Source: Planctomycetaceae bacterium
GTDB taxonomy: Bacteria; Planctomycetota; Phycisphaerae; SM23-33
Reading direction: 5' to 3'
NCBI GenBank assembly: GCA_021371965.1
Contig: JAJFVE010000039.1
Span: 1-43,436, forward strand
DNA: 43,436 nt
The position numbers and the translations under genes were made by a program. The notes beneath the pieces were generated by a model that was not told the DNA's origin, made no database searches, and saw only the letters and a program-made list of their open reading frames with translations. Numbering within the stretch: the stretch's first letter is position 1; each line of letters opens with the position of its first letter. Positions 24,437 through 33,249 of this stretch are shown here, one piece after another.

Positions 24437-25500
24437 CGGCCTCGGTTACGCACAAAGGCGTCTGGATTCTCGCCGAGCAGGCCGACGGCCTCGTGCTGCG
24501 CGTCAGCCATGAACTGCTGACGCGCGGACGGGCCCTGGCGGACGCGCGCGGCACGGAGCTGACCGCCGTGCTCATCGGCCCACATATGGCCGAGGACCAA
24601 CTGCAGGATATCATCGCTCGCGGCGCCGACGCAGTGCTGGCCGTCGAGGCGACCGAGCTGGAGCACTTCCTGATCGAGCCTTACGCGGCATGCCTGCTGG
24701 ACCTGATCGCCCGGCGGCGGCCTGAGATTATCCTCGCAGGCGCGACGACCACCGGGCGCACGCTCATGCCGTTTGTGGCCGTCAAGGCCAACGCCGGTCT
24801 GACAGCCGACTGCACGCAGCTCGAGATCGACCCGGCCACGGGCAATCTGCTCCAGACGCGCCCGGCCATCGGCGGCAACATCCTGGCGACGATCCAGACG
24901 CCCAACCATCGCCCGCAGATGGCCACGGTTCGTCCGCACAGCGGACCGGCCGCCGTAGCGGTGGCGGGGCGGGTCGGCACGATCGATCGCATCGCGCCGC
25001 CGGCGGCGTCGCTGGCCAGCCGCGTGCGGCGCGTGGACTTCATCCCGCAGACCGACCGCTGCGCCTTGACCGACGCGCAGGCGGTGGTGGCGGTGGGGCG
25101 CGGGATCAAGAAGGCCGCAAACATCCCGCTGGCGCAGTCGCTGGCCGACATCCTGGGCGCGGCGCTGGGGGCCAGCCGCGACGTCGTCGACCGCGGGTGG
25201 CTGAGCTACTCTCACCAGGTCGGGCTTTCGGGCAAGACGGTCAGCCCGCGGCTTTACATTGCCCTGGGCATCTCCGGTTCGATCCAGCACCTGGCCGGGA
25301 TGCAGACAGCCCAGACCATCGTGGCCATTAATACCGATCCTGACGCCCAGATATTCCAGGTGGCCGACATCGGCATTGTCGGTAGCCTCTTCACCGTCCT
25401 GCCGGCGCTGATCGAGGCGATTCGCCAGAGCGCCCGACTGCAGCCGGCGCCCACAGTTTCTCCGCCGCAAGAGGGTCTGCCGGCGGCGGGGGGCCTATGA
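24433..25500 (+). CDS. etfA: electron transfer flavoprotein alpha subunit
   Basis: 355 residues. N-terminal domain ~1-190 ([68 protein letters not shown]). C-terminal FAD domain ~215-325 with [60 protein letters not shown] and [19 protein letters not shown]. These carry the conserved FAD contacts. Co-translated with etfB and cytoplasmic. The tail after ~335 is Pro/Gln-rich and not conserved. Confidence 0.95.
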   Translation: MTASVTHKGVWILAEQADGLVLRVSHELLTRGRALADARGTELTAVLIGPHMAEDQLQDIIARGADAVLAVEATELEHFLIEPYAACLLDLIARRRPEIILAGATTTGRTLMPFVAVKANAGLTADCTQLEIDPATGNLLQTRPAIGGNILATIQTPNHRPQMATVRPHSGPAAVAVAGRVGTIDRIAPPAASLASRVRRVDFIPQTDRCALTDAQAVVAVGRGIKKAANIPLAQSLADILGAALGASRDVVDRGWLSYSHQVGLSGKTVSPRLYIALGISGSIQHLAGMQTAQTIVAINTDPDAQIFQVADIGIVGSLFTVLPALIEAIRQSARLQPAPTVSPPQEGLPAAGGL

Positions 25501-25506
25501 TGAGAC

Positions 25507-26268
25507 GTGCTGCATATGGTTGACGAAACCGAACAGGAACTGGACTTGGCGCTGGCCGCCGAGTTGCAGGCGGCCCTGTTGCCCAAGGCATGTCCGACGA
25601 ATTGGCAGCACGAGTCGGCCGCATCGCTCAATCGCATGTGCGGAACCGTCGGGGGCGACTTCTACGACTTCATCCGGATCAACGAGGAGCAGTTCGCTGT
25701 CGTCATCGGCGACGTCGTTGGCCACGGCGTGCGCGCGGCGCTGATGATGGCCCAGATCATGGGCTTCCTCCGCAGCGAGCCGCAGCGCCGCAGCCGCCCG
25801 GTGGAAGTCGTCGCCGAGCTGAACATGATGCTCGTCGACCTGGGCAACCGCACCGGGTCGGTCATGCCCTGCTCACTGTTCTATGCCGTGATCGACGCCC
25901 CGACCGGGATCGGCTTCTTCGTCAACGCCGGTCATCCCAGGCCTTACCTGTGCAGTGACGGCGCCTGCGTGCCGCTGCACCTGATGAACCGCAACATCCT
26001 GCTGGGCGTGCAGGAGTACCAGCCCGAGGAAGACTGCCACACCTTCACCGCCGGCGAGCGGCTGGTTCTGTACACCGACGGGCTGGTCGATGCCATCAAC
26101 CCCGCCCACGAGTTCTACGGCGACCAACGCCTTTTCGACACGATCCGCCGCTGTAGTGAATGCACCCCATGCCGCTGCGCGGAAGTGGTCTTTCAGGACG
26201 TCGAGCAATTCCGCGGCCAGGCGCGTCAGAGCGACGATGAGTCAATTCTGGTCCTGGACCGCCTCTAG
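25507..26268 (+). CDS. SpoIIE/RsbU-type PP2C serine phosphatase
   Basis: 253 residues from GTG 25507 (ATG 25516 is an alternative), six bases after etfA. PP2C-like core: [15 protein letters not shown], the family's opening helix; [11 protein letters not shown] and [18 protein letters not shown] (metal aspartates); [36 protein letters not shown]. Such enzymes dephosphorylate anti-sigma-factor antagonists in partner-switching pathways. There is no attached sensor domain, so it probably acts with other proteins. C-terminal cysteines at CSECTPCRC are unusual and could bind metal. No antagonist or anti-sigma gene is adjacent. Confidence 0.9.
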   Translation: MLHMVDETEQELDLALAAELQAALLPKACPTNWQHESAASLNRMCGTVGGDFYDFIRINEEQFAVVIGDVVGHGVRAALMMAQIMGFLRSEPQRRSRPVEVVAELNMMLVDLGNRTGSVMPCSLFYAVIDAPTGIGFFVNAGHPRPYLCSDGACVPLHLMNRNILLGVQEYQPEEDCHTFTAGERLVLYTDGLVDAINPAHEFYGDQRLFDTIRRCSECTPCRCAEVVFQDVEQFRGQARQSDDESILVLDRL

Positions 26269-26337
26269 AGGCTTTGACTGACACGGCGGCCGATCTTGAA
26301 GGTAAAAACAACCGATAAATAAATTGACGCTCCTGTA

Positions 26338-26343
26338 TATAAT
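26338..26343 (+). promoter_or_regulatory. possible -10 element for the prepilin-like gene
   Basis: TATAAT in an AT-rich patch 54 bp before the ATG at 26397. A TTGACG lies only 8 bp upstream, too close to be its -35, so only the -10 match is claimed. Confidence 0.3.
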
Positions 26344-26396
26344 AGGGTAGGGTGAAGGAGCGGTCCGTATTGCGTTCCCGAAAGAGGAGCATCACT

Positions 26397-27881
26397 ATGA
26401 ACGTCTCATCTCGACATGCTTCGTTCCGCCATGCGATGACTTTGACAGAGTTGCTGGTTGTCATGGCAGTGCTGGCGGTTCTGGTGACGCTGCTGATTTC
26501 CCCCATGGGCAACATGATGAAGCGCGTCAGTTTCGTGCGATGCCAGTCGAATCTGGCCCGCATAGCGCAAGCGGCCACGCTGCAAAATCGCGACTCGGAT
26601 CCCGCAGCCAAGAAGGCTCTGGCGGCGCCGCAGGATTGGCACGTCGCGGTGCTCAAGGACATCGATAACGCCACGTCCATATTGCAGTGCCCCGAGGGCA
26701 GCGGCGCCGACACGTATGGCCGGGCCGGCACGTCCGGCGCGCCGGGCGCGAACATGGCTGACGAGACGATGCGCAACTTCCTGCGCGACTACCGATACCG
26801 CATCGGCGCCTTCACCTGGATGTTCTGGACCAACCCCGACGGCAGCAAGATCAGCGCGCAGCAGCGCTGGGGCTTCAGCACGCCCTGGGAGTATTTCGCC
26901 ATTGACGGCAGCTACTTCGTGCGGCGCGTCAGCGACACCGGCCGCAATACGCTCTACAACGCACCCTACCTGGACGCCTCCGGAAACGTGTTCTGGTATC
27001 GCGGCGTGTACAATACGTTCCTGCTCACTCAACTCGTTGACCCCAAGAACTCCGACGGCAGCCCCCGCTCGGCCGTCAAGCCCCAGCAGTGCATGGTGAT
27101 GTCGTACGCGCCGGACTCCAACCCGCACCGGTACTGGGTGTACAGCGAAGTGAACATCATTCCGCCTGACGCGAACATCAACCTGGCCACCAACGACTGC
27201 GCCGGCGCCGGTTCGGGATGGGGATATTCCGGCCAGACGCAGACTTACCAGATGCGAGGCGCCACCCGCGCGGGCGAAGACCGCTGGTACACCTGGGAGG
27301 CCGGCGGGTACAACTTCCCTGAAAGCCCCAACCGCGATTCCTGCCTCCGCATCACCCACACCCCCGAAGGCACTACCGAAATCTCCATCCGCACCAACCA
27401 GCGAAACTACGGCTACAGCAGCGAGGTCGGCTTCAACGGCTATTGCCCCAACATCGTCAAGAAGGCCGCCGCGCCCAGCGCCGACACGGTCGCGGTGGCC
27501 GACCAGCAGGGCCAAAGCTTGTGGGGCGCCAACGATCCGGAACTGTATGAGAAGGTCGTCCTGGGAACGCCCACCGGTGACACGGGGGGGGGCACCGAGC
27601 CGGACGTCAAGCAGTACGTCGTCAGCTACGGCATCAATCCGCAGATCACCAGCGCCGCCGGCCTGCGCGCGGACCGCATCCTGGCGATCGACTACAACCA
27701 TCTGGTGGTGGACAAGGACAATTCGGCCGACCAGGCCGATTGGGCCAACGCCACCGTGCCCTTCGCCCGCCATGACAAGAAGGTCAACGTCGTGTTCCGC
27801 AGCGGCGATGTCCACACGTACTTCCCCACCGACATCGACCCGACGATCCCATCGAACTACGCCCGATACTGGGGTCCGTGA
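26397..27881 (+). CDS. prepilin-type N-terminal methylation protein (pseudopilin-like)
   Basis: 494 residues from ATG 26397, preceded by AAAGAGGAG. Class III signal MNVSSRHASFRHA | MTLTELLVVMAVLAVLVTLL: Ala instead of Gly at -1, Glu at +5, then a hydrophobic helix. The large C-terminal part (~60-494) is Trp/Tyr/Asn-rich and beta-like (YRIGAFTWMFWTNPDGSKIS, YGYSSEVGFNGY, VVFRSGDVHTYFPTDID), resembling the long prepilin-like proteins that planctomycetes encode in many copies. Likely exported and processed by a prepilin peptidase, possibly using a GspE/GspF system like the one at 7-10.8 kb. Function of the large domain is unknown. Confidence 0.88.
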   Translation: MNVSSRHASFRHAMTLTELLVVMAVLAVLVTLLISPMGNMMKRVSFVRCQSNLARIAQAATLQNRDSDPAAKKALAAPQDWHVAVLKDIDNATSILQCPEGSGADTYGRAGTSGAPGANMADETMRNFLRDYRYRIGAFTWMFWTNPDGSKISAQQRWGFSTPWEYFAIDGSYFVRRVSDTGRNTLYNAPYLDASGNVFWYRGVYNTFLLTQLVDPKNSDGSPRSAVKPQQCMVMSYAPDSNPHRYWVYSEVNIIPPDANINLATNDCAGAGSGWGYSGQTQTYQMRGATRAGEDRWYTWEAGGYNFPESPNRDSCLRITHTPEGTTEISIRTNQRNYGYSSEVGFNGYCPNIVKKAAAPSADTVAVADQQGQSLWGANDPELYEKVVLGTPTGDTGGGTEPDVKQYVVSYGINPQITSAAGLRADRILAIDYNHLVVDKDNSADQADWANATVPFARHDKKVNVVFRSGDVHTYFPTDIDPTIPSNYARYWGP

Positions 27882-27992
27882 TTCTGGATTGCGGATTGAC
27901 GGATACCGTCCTGGCGCAGGGATCTCAGAAAACTGATCCGCACTCTTCAATCCCCTCGCTATTGACACGTCGCGGCGCGGCGGTCAGAATGT

Positions 27993-28007
27993 GGATATAG
28001 TTTATCC
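27993..28007 (+). promoter_or_regulatory. palindromic operator candidate before the Rrf2 gene
   Basis: GGATA-TAGTT-TATCC, a perfect 5+5 palindrome 36 bp upstream of the Rrf2 regulator ATG, embedded in a TATAGTTTAT stretch that could be the -10 region. Rrf2-family proteins such as NsrR and IscR bind short dyads in such positions. Autoregulation is inferred. Confidence 0.5.
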
Positions 28008-28043
28008 GCTTAATGGACAAAGCCATCGCGAGAGCGCCGACCT

Positions 28044-28490
28044 ATGGAAATTATTCCCCGCCACACCGATTATGCCATCCGCGCCCTGCTGTGTCTGGCG
28101 CAGCAACCTTCCACCGTCGTGCCCTGCGGGCAGGTCGCCCGCCAGTACGACATCCCCGAGAGCTTCGCGTACAAGATCCTGCGAAAGCTCGTGGTCCAGG
28201 GGCTGGCCGAAAGCCGTCCCGGGCGGCCCGGCGGGTTCCGTCTGGCGCAGGCGCCAGCCGACATCACCCTGCGACAGATCATGGAAGTGTTTCAAGGCCC
28301 CATCGCCGTGAGCCCCTGCGTGCTGGATCACGACTTCTGCAAGCGCAGCCCCGCCTGCCCCGTGTGCGTCAAGTGGCGGCAACTGACCGGACAGATCTCC
28401 CAGTTTCTCTCCGACGTGACGCTGCAGGAGCTGCTCGATCAGCAGAAGGCGTGCGACCCCAAGATCGCCCGGGGCAAAACGCGCGCCTAG
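28044..28490 (+). CDS. Rrf2-family transcriptional regulator (Fe-S type)
   Basis: 148 residues. Winged helix 1-~75: HTDYAIRALLCLAQQP, VARQYDIPESFAYKILRKLV and GRPGGFRLAQAPADITL, diagnostic of the family. Cysteines C92, C99 and C105, plus C108, correspond in spacing to the three cluster ligands of NsrR/IscR-type proteins, so it probably binds an iron-sulphur cluster and senses redox state, nitric oxide or Fe-S supply. It lies 88 bp upstream of the NqrA/RnfC-like gene on the same strand, its likely target. A palindrome lies before its own start. Confidence 0.92.
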   Translation: MEIIPRHTDYAIRALLCLAQQPSTVVPCGQVARQYDIPESFAYKILRKLVVQGLAESRPGRPGGFRLAQAPADITLRQIMEVFQGPIAVSPCVLDHDFCKRSPACPVCVKWRQLTGQISQFLSDVTLQELLDQQKACDPKIARGKTRA

Positions 28491-28577
28491 TGTTGTGTTT
28501 CAGAATTATCGCGACGTCTGAGTCTTGAATGGAGTTTGGTTGAGTCTTGATGCCTGGAAATTGGAGCTCGCGCCAGC

Positions 28578-29954
28578 ATGAGGATGACAGGAGGATATGA
28601 CGTTCCTCTGGCCGGCAGGCCCTCGTCGCGCGTCGAGGTGCCCGACGACCCGCCCGCCTTCTATCTGCCCCAGAAGAGCCGCCGTTTCAACTTCTCACAC
28701 GTGCTCGTCAAGGAGGGGCAATGCATCGCACAGGGACACGTGCTGGCATGCGACGAAGATAATTTCTCCGTCCCGCTGCTGGCCCCGCGGGCCGGAATCG
28801 TCCGGCTCGGGCAAGTCGGCGGCCACATCGTCCTGGAAGATCTCCGACGCCAGCAGGAACAGCCCTGGGAAGTGCGCCAGGACCAGCCGCACATCCCGCA
28901 TCGCAACGTCCCCGGCGCTCTGAAGCGCCAGAAGATGCTCGCCCTGGGCGCCTGGCAGTTCTTCTGCGACGCCCACAGCGGTCTCCTGCCCGACCCGTTC
29001 GGCCAACCGTCGGCCGTGATCGTCTCGACGCTCAACCTCGAGCCCTTCACCGCCCGCGGCGCCATCCAGTTGCGCCGGCGCCTCACGCACGTCACCCGCG
29101 CGATGGGGCACTTGCAGGACCTGATCGAGCACCAGCCGATCTTCCTGGTGCTGCCGGAAGTCCACTCGGTCTTCGCCCGCGGCGTGCTCGAGAGCCTGCG
29201 CGGGTACGCGTGGATCAACCTCGTCGAGGTCCCGCTGCGATACCCCGCCGACAACTTCGCCCTGCTGGCGCGGGAGCTGGGCCTGCCCTGCAAGAGCGGC
29301 CTGCCCGTCTGGGGCGTGCGCATCGAGGGGCTGCTGGCCGTCGATCGCGCGCTGAGCGACTCGCGACCCTCCGTGCGGCGGCTGATCAGCCTCGGCGGGC
29401 CCGGCGCCGCCAAGTGCGTGCACCTGCTGGTCGAACCGGGATACCCGCTGCGGGACCTGCTGGCCGGGCGCGTCAAGGAAGGCCCGCGGCGCGTCGTCCG
29501 TGACGGCGTGCTCACCGGCGTCGCCTGCGACGAGAGCTATATCGGCATCGACAGCGAATGCACCGGCTTCACCGTCCTGCCTCAGCACGACCGCCCCGGC
29601 GGATGGCTGGCCGAACTTGGACCGGGGCGAAGCACGATGTCGTACGGCCGCTCATTCCTGGGACGACTGCGAGGAAAGCTCATCCCGCAGGAAATGGACA
29701 CCTCGCTGCACGGGCGGCCGCAGGCGTGCATCTCCTGCGGACAGTGCAAGCGCGTCTGCCCGGCGGCGATCATGCCTTACCTGATCCACCGCCACCTGCG
29801 CAAGGGCAATCTGGCGGCCGCCGCCCGATCCCGCGTGGACCTGTGCGTCGTGTGCGGGCTGTGCAGCTATGTCTGCCCGGCCAAGATCGAACTGACGCAG
29901 CATTTCATCGCGGCGAAGAAGGATCTCGCCGCCGGCGCGCAGGTGCGCCCATGA
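28578..29954 (+). CDS. NqrA/RnfC-like protein with two 4Fe-4S motifs
   Basis: 458 residues. N-terminal ~1-90 (GGYDVPLAGRPSSRVEVPDD, LLAPRAGIVRLGQVGGHIVL) and the middle (MLALGAWQFFCDAHSGLLPD, VIVSTLNLEPF, IFLVLPEV, PRRVVRDGVLTG) look like NqrA, the soluble subunit of the sodium-pumping NADH:quinone reductase. I see no RnfC-style glycine-rich NADH/FMN loop. The C-terminus has two CX2CX2CX3C motifs, C384/387/390/394 and C423/426/429/433, as in RnfC; normal NqrA has non-cysteine residues there (TGQY, CEFVC). So it is an NqrA-type protein retaining RnfC clusters. It overlaps the next gene by ATGA. Probably peripheral on the cytoplasmic face of the membrane, passing electrons through Fe-S centres. 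Donor and acceptor unknown. Confidence 0.85.
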   Translation: MRMTGGYDVPLAGRPSSRVEVPDDPPAFYLPQKSRRFNFSHVLVKEGQCIAQGHVLACDEDNFSVPLLAPRAGIVRLGQVGGHIVLEDLRRQQEQPWEVRQDQPHIPHRNVPGALKRQKMLALGAWQFFCDAHSGLLPDPFGQPSAVIVSTLNLEPFTARGAIQLRRRLTHVTRAMGHLQDLIEHQPIFLVLPEVHSVFARGVLESLRGYAWINLVEVPLRYPADNFALLARELGLPCKSGLPVWGVRIEGLLAVDRALSDSRPSVRRLISLGGPGAAKCVHLLVEPGYPLRDLLAGRVKEGPRRVVRDGVLTGVACDESYIGIDSECTGFTVLPQHDRPGGWLAELGPGRSTMSYGRSFLGRLRGKLIPQEMDTSLHGRPQACISCGQCKRVCPAAIMPYLIHRHLRKGNLAAAARSRVDLCVVCGLCSYVCPAKIELTQHFIAAKKDLAAGAQVRP

Positions 29955-30823
29955 AGACGCCGTGGTCATCGATGTTGAACCCCCTGAGCATTCTCCGCCC
30001 GGCCCTGCGCACGGCCGAGGCTCCTCACGTGCGAGACCCGGCCAGCGTCGCGCGCCAGATGTGGCTGACGACGATGGCGCTGCTGCCGTGCCTGCTGGCG
30101 AGAATGTACGGCGAAGGCTGGCGGATGGTTGCGATCGTAGCGGTGTCGTACGCGACGATGGCGGCATTGGAAGCGGGCAACGCGCTGCTGCGCCGCCGTG
30201 CGATCGATGAGAGCATCCTGGTAGCCGGTTCGCTGCTGGCGCTGCTGCTGCCTTACTCGACGCCGCTGTGGATGGTCGCCCTCGGCGCCGCGGTGGCGGT
30301 CCTTCAGGGAAAGATCCTGCTCAATGACGTCGGGCGCAACCGCCTCAACGGCCCGCTGGTGGCGTGGGTGCTGCTGGCCCTGCTGTGGCCGGACGTCATC
30401 CAGGCCAAAGACTCGCGGCCGGATGAACTGCTCCTGCTGCTGGCGGCACTGTTGGGAGGCGGATTCCTGCTGGCGGCCGGGGTCACGAACTGGCGTATGG
30501 CGGCCACGTGCCTGTTCTGGGCGATGGTGCTGTCGGGTCTGCTGCACTGGCAGCGGGGCGGCTCGACGCCGCTGTGGCACGAGCTGGGCGGCGGGTTGCT
30601 GCTGGGAACGCTGTTCATCGCCTCAGACCGTCTGACCAGCCCGATCACGGCCGGGGGCAAGTGGATCTGCGGGACCATCGTTGGCATTTCGGTGGTGCTG
30701 CTGCGCGAGACGCTGACCTTCTCCGAGGGGGCGATGCTGGCGCTGCTGCTGGGCAACCTGCTCGCGCCGCTGCTGGACAGCGCCGTCTTCGTCTGGCGCC
30801 TCAAACGACTGCCCGCAGGGTGA
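29951..30823 (+). CDS. NqrB/RnfD-like membrane protein lacking the flavin loop
   Basis: 290 residues, against ~350 for RnfD and ~400 for NqrB. The start APHVRDPASVARQMWLTTMA matches NqrB. Membrane helices follow: ESILVAGSLLALLLPYSTPL, WMVALGAAVAVLQGKILLND, ELLLLLAALLGGGFLLAAGV, and the end LFIASDRLTSPITAGGKW, GAMLALLLGNLLAPLLD, typical of both families. The loop that carries the covalently bound FMN (DGxSxAT-type) should lie between ALLWPD (~148) and DELLLLL (~158), where only about ten residues remain. It could anchor the preceding Fe-S protein but cannot carry the usual covalent flavin. Co-translated; no other Nqr or Rnf subunit follows. Confidence 0.85.
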   Translation: MKTPWSSMLNPLSILRPALRTAEAPHVRDPASVARQMWLTTMALLPCLLARMYGEGWRMVAIVAVSYATMAALEAGNALLRRRAIDESILVAGSLLALLLPYSTPLWMVALGAAVAVLQGKILLNDVGRNRLNGPLVAWVLLALLWPDVIQAKDSRPDELLLLLAALLGGGFLLAAGVTNWRMAATCLFWAMVLSGLLHWQRGGSTPLWHELGGGLLLGTLFIASDRLTSPITAGGKWICGTIVGISVVLLRETLTFSEGAMLALLLGNLLAPLLDSAVFVWRLKRLPAG

Positions 30824-30826
30824 CGG

Positions 30827-31003
30827 ATAGCTATCAGCTACGAAACGGTTTACTTCAACCCCGACTGATCTGCACCGTCCTGTAGCGGGAGGGCGAACTG
30901 GGTGCCGTGGCGGGAGGGCGAAGCCCGACAGCCACGATCCTCTCTCACTGCAAGGTCGGGGATCGTGGCTCTCCGGGCCTTCGGCCCTGCGCGCCACGGC
31001 ACC
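30827..31003. repeat. composite intergenic palindromes (family H)
   Basis: GATAGCTATCAGCTA (family E word) at ~30827, then GGTGCCGTGGCG (30901-30912) paired with CGCCACGGCACC (30992-31003), enclosing an inner stem AGCCACGATCC/GGATCGTGGCT (30930-30940 with 30960-30970) and CGGGCCTTCGGCCC. Nested hairpins between convergent genes; likely bidirectional terminator activity. No gene. Confidence 0.7.
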
Positions 31004-31013
31004 TGACGCCTGT

Positions 31014-33224
31014 TTAATTGCGCTGCAACTGCCCGTCCAGAACCGCCGCCTCGCCAGGGGCAAGTGACACATGAACACTCTTACCGGTCTTCGCGCAGCG
31101 CACTTGGCACTGTCCGCCGCGGGCGCTGCGCACAGTGACCGCAATCGGCTCGCCTTTGCGCCAGGCGATACTGACCTCGAAACCGCCGCGGGCCTTGAGG
31201 CCGCTGACGTGGCCGTCCGGCCACGCCGACGGCAGCGCCGGCAGCAGCACGATCGTGCCGTCGTGACTTTGCACCAGCATCTCGGCGATGGCCGCCACGG
31301 CGCCGAAGTTCCCGTCGATCTGGAACGGCGGGTGCGCGTCGAACAGGTTGACGTACGTCCCGCCGGCGTTTTCATAATCGGTATGCGTGGCCGTCACCGG
31401 ATCGAGCAGATTCTTGAGCAGGCGGTAGGCGTGGTCGCCGTCCCACAGGCGAGCCCACAAGGCAATCTTCCACGCCCGCGACCAGCCCGTGCCGCCGTCG
31501 CCCCGCCCATTGAGCGAGGTCTTCACCGCCTCGACGTACTGCGCACGCACACCCTGGGCGTCGTTGCGCGGGCACATCTGGCGGCCGGGATACGTGCCGA
31601 ATAGATGCGAGACGTGGCGGTGATGATCCTGGGGATCATCTACGTCGTCCAGCCACTCCTGCAACTGCCCCCAGCGGCCGATTCTCGGCACCAGCAAGCG
31701 GTCGCGCAGGTCGCTGACGGTCTTGCGATAGTCGCCGTCGACGCCCAGCACGTCAGCGGCGGCGATGTAATTGGTGAACAGGTCCCAGACGATAGTCTGG
31801 TCGTAGCCCAGACCGGTCGCGTCGGTGGGCCCGTGCTCGGGCGAGAAGCCGGGCGGGCCGATCAGCGAACCGTCCGGCAGCGGCCGCAGTTGGTCCTGCC
31901 AGAACTCGACGCTCTCCTTCATCAGCGGATACGCGGTGTCGCGCAGGAATTCGACGTCGCCGGTGAAGGCGAAGTGCTCCCAGAAGTGCTGGCAGTACCA
32001 CCCGTTGACCGGCGTGTTCCACCACGCGCCTTGCCCGCCGAAAGGGTTGGACATGGTCCGGACCGTCCAGCCTCGCACCGGCCGACCGTCGGCGTGCTGG
32101 AACTCCGGCGCCGCCTGCGTGTTCTTGCGATAGACCGGCGCCTGGCAGCGGATGAAGTCCAGCAGCGGAATGTGACACTCCGGCAGGTTGGTCGACTCGG
32201 CCGGCCAGTAGCACATCTCGATGTTGATGTTGGTGTGATAGTCCGCCGTCCAGGGCGGGGAGTTGCTGTCGTTCCACACGCCCTGCAGATTCGCCGGCAA
32301 CGCCCCCGGCCGCGAGCACGAGATCAGCATGTAGCGACCGAATTGGAAGTACAACGCGACCAGGCCCGGGTCGGCGTCGTCCTTGGCGGCCGCGATCAAC
32401 CGCTCGTCGGTCGGCAGCTCGCGCCGCTGCGGCGGCGTGTGGCCCAGGTCGACGCTCACGCGGGCAAACAGCGCCTGGTAATCCGCCACGTGGTCGGACA
32501 ACATCGCCTCGTAAGGTTTCGCGGCCGCGGCCGCTATCTGCCGCGTGACGGCCTCGTGTGGATCGTCGCCAAACCAGCCGCGGCTGTGATCGCTCACGTA
32601 GTTCGTGCCGGCCGCCAGGATCAGCGTGATCGAATCGCAGCCGTGGAACGCCACCTTATCGCCCGAGACCGTCGCTGTGCCGCCGGTGCTGAGCACCGCG
32701 AGCTGTGCCTCGTACAGTTCGCCGTTGGGCAGCTTGCCGGCGAACATCAGGCCGATCCTGCCCGCCAGCGGACCGGCGACGTCTTCATGCTCGCCCGTCA
32801 GCTCGATAACGCCGCTGTACGAGCCGGCCTTGTCGGCCGTGAAGCGCGCCACGATCACCTGGTCGGGATAGCTGGCAAATAGTTCCCGTCGATAGCCAGC
32901 GCCGCCGGCCGCATACCGTACGCCTGCGACGGCGGTGCTCAGGTCGAGGTCGCGGCGGTAGTGGGTTGCACCGCCGTGGCCTTCAAACGCGATGGCGATA
33001 TTGCCGAAGGCCTGGTACGCCCCGAACTCGTTATATGCTTCCGTTCCCCTGCCCGTGCCCGTCCAGAGGCTGATCTCGTTGAACTGGATCCGCTCCCGTT
33101 CGACGCCGCCAAAGATCATCGCCCCCAGCCGCCCGCACCCGACAGGCAGCGCCTCGGTCATCCACGCCTGCGCCGGCTGGGCGTACCAGAGTGTCAAGTT
33201 AGTGGAGGGGTTGTTTGTGGTCAT
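31014..33224 (-). CDS. GH95 family alpha-L-fucosidase-like glycoside hydrolase
   Basis: 736 residues from ATG 33224; the upstream 54 codons of the frame translate repeat DNA and were dropped. GH95 pattern: NLTLWYAQPAQAWMTEALPV, GCGRLGAMIFGGVERERIQF, NEISLWTG; the (alpha/alpha)6 barrel with TNINIEMCYWPAESTNLPEC (331-350, containing active-site Asn/Glu positions), GGQGAWWNTPVNGWYCQHFW, GDGGTGWSRAWKIALWARLW; and the C-terminal LLPALPSAWPDGHVSGLKAR. Family members invert and release L-fucose or L-galactose from glycans. No signal peptide is evident from this start, so it may be cytoplasmic or exported by another route. It is followed upstream on the same strand by two sugar enzymes. Substrate not certain. 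Confidence 0.92.
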   Translation of the reverse strand: MTTNNPSTNLTLWYAQPAQAWMTEALPVGCGRLGAMIFGGVERERIQFNEISLWTGTGRGTEAYNEFGAYQAFGNIAIAFEGHGGATHYRRDLDLSTAVAGVRYAAGGAGYRRELFASYPDQVIVARFTADKAGSYSGVIELTGEHEDVAGPLAGRIGLMFAGKLPNGELYEAQLAVLSTGGTATVSGDKVAFHGCDSITLILAAGTNYVSDHSRGWFGDDPHEAVTRQIAAAAAKPYEAMLSDHVADYQALFARVSVDLGHTPPQRRELPTDERLIAAAKDDADPGLVALYFQFGRYMLISCSRPGALPANLQGVWNDSNSPPWTADYHTNINIEMCYWPAESTNLPECHIPLLDFIRCQAPVYRKNTQAAPEFQHADGRPVRGWTVRTMSNPFGGQGAWWNTPVNGWYCQHFWEHFAFTGDVEFLRDTAYPLMKESVEFWQDQLRPLPDGSLIGPPGFSPEHGPTDATGLGYDQTIVWDLFTNYIAAADVLGVDGDYRKTVSDLRDRLLVPRIGRWGQLQEWLDDVDDPQDHHRHVSHLFGTYPGRQMCPRNDAQGVRAQYVEAVKTSLNGRGDGGTGWSRAWKIALWARLWDGDHAYRLLKNLLDPVTATHTDYENAGGTYVNLFDAHPPFQIDGNFGAVAAIAEMLVQSHDGTIVLLPALPSAWPDGHVSGLKARGGFEVSIAWRKGEPIAVTVRSARGGQCQVRCAKTGKSVHVSLAPGEAAVLDGQLQRN

Positions 33225-33249
33225 AAACGCGAAGCTCCAAAGGGTCAAA

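Noticed and set aside
26324..26343. TTGACG and TATAAT as a paired promoter.
   Set aside because: Only 8 bp apart, far from the 16-18 bp spacing; only the -10 match was listed at low confidence.
26406..27968. 520-codon minus-strand frame opposite the prepilin-like gene.
   Set aside because: The plus strand has a clear class III signal and good ribosome binding site; the antisense frame shows no domain.
30584..30610. Apparent loss of an SGAT flavin motif at residues 213-216 (GGGL) of the NqrB/RnfD-like protein.
   Set aside because: From memory, NqrB also has LGG-type residues at this place, and the covalent FMN site is in an earlier loop. Only the missing earlier loop is kept as a finding.
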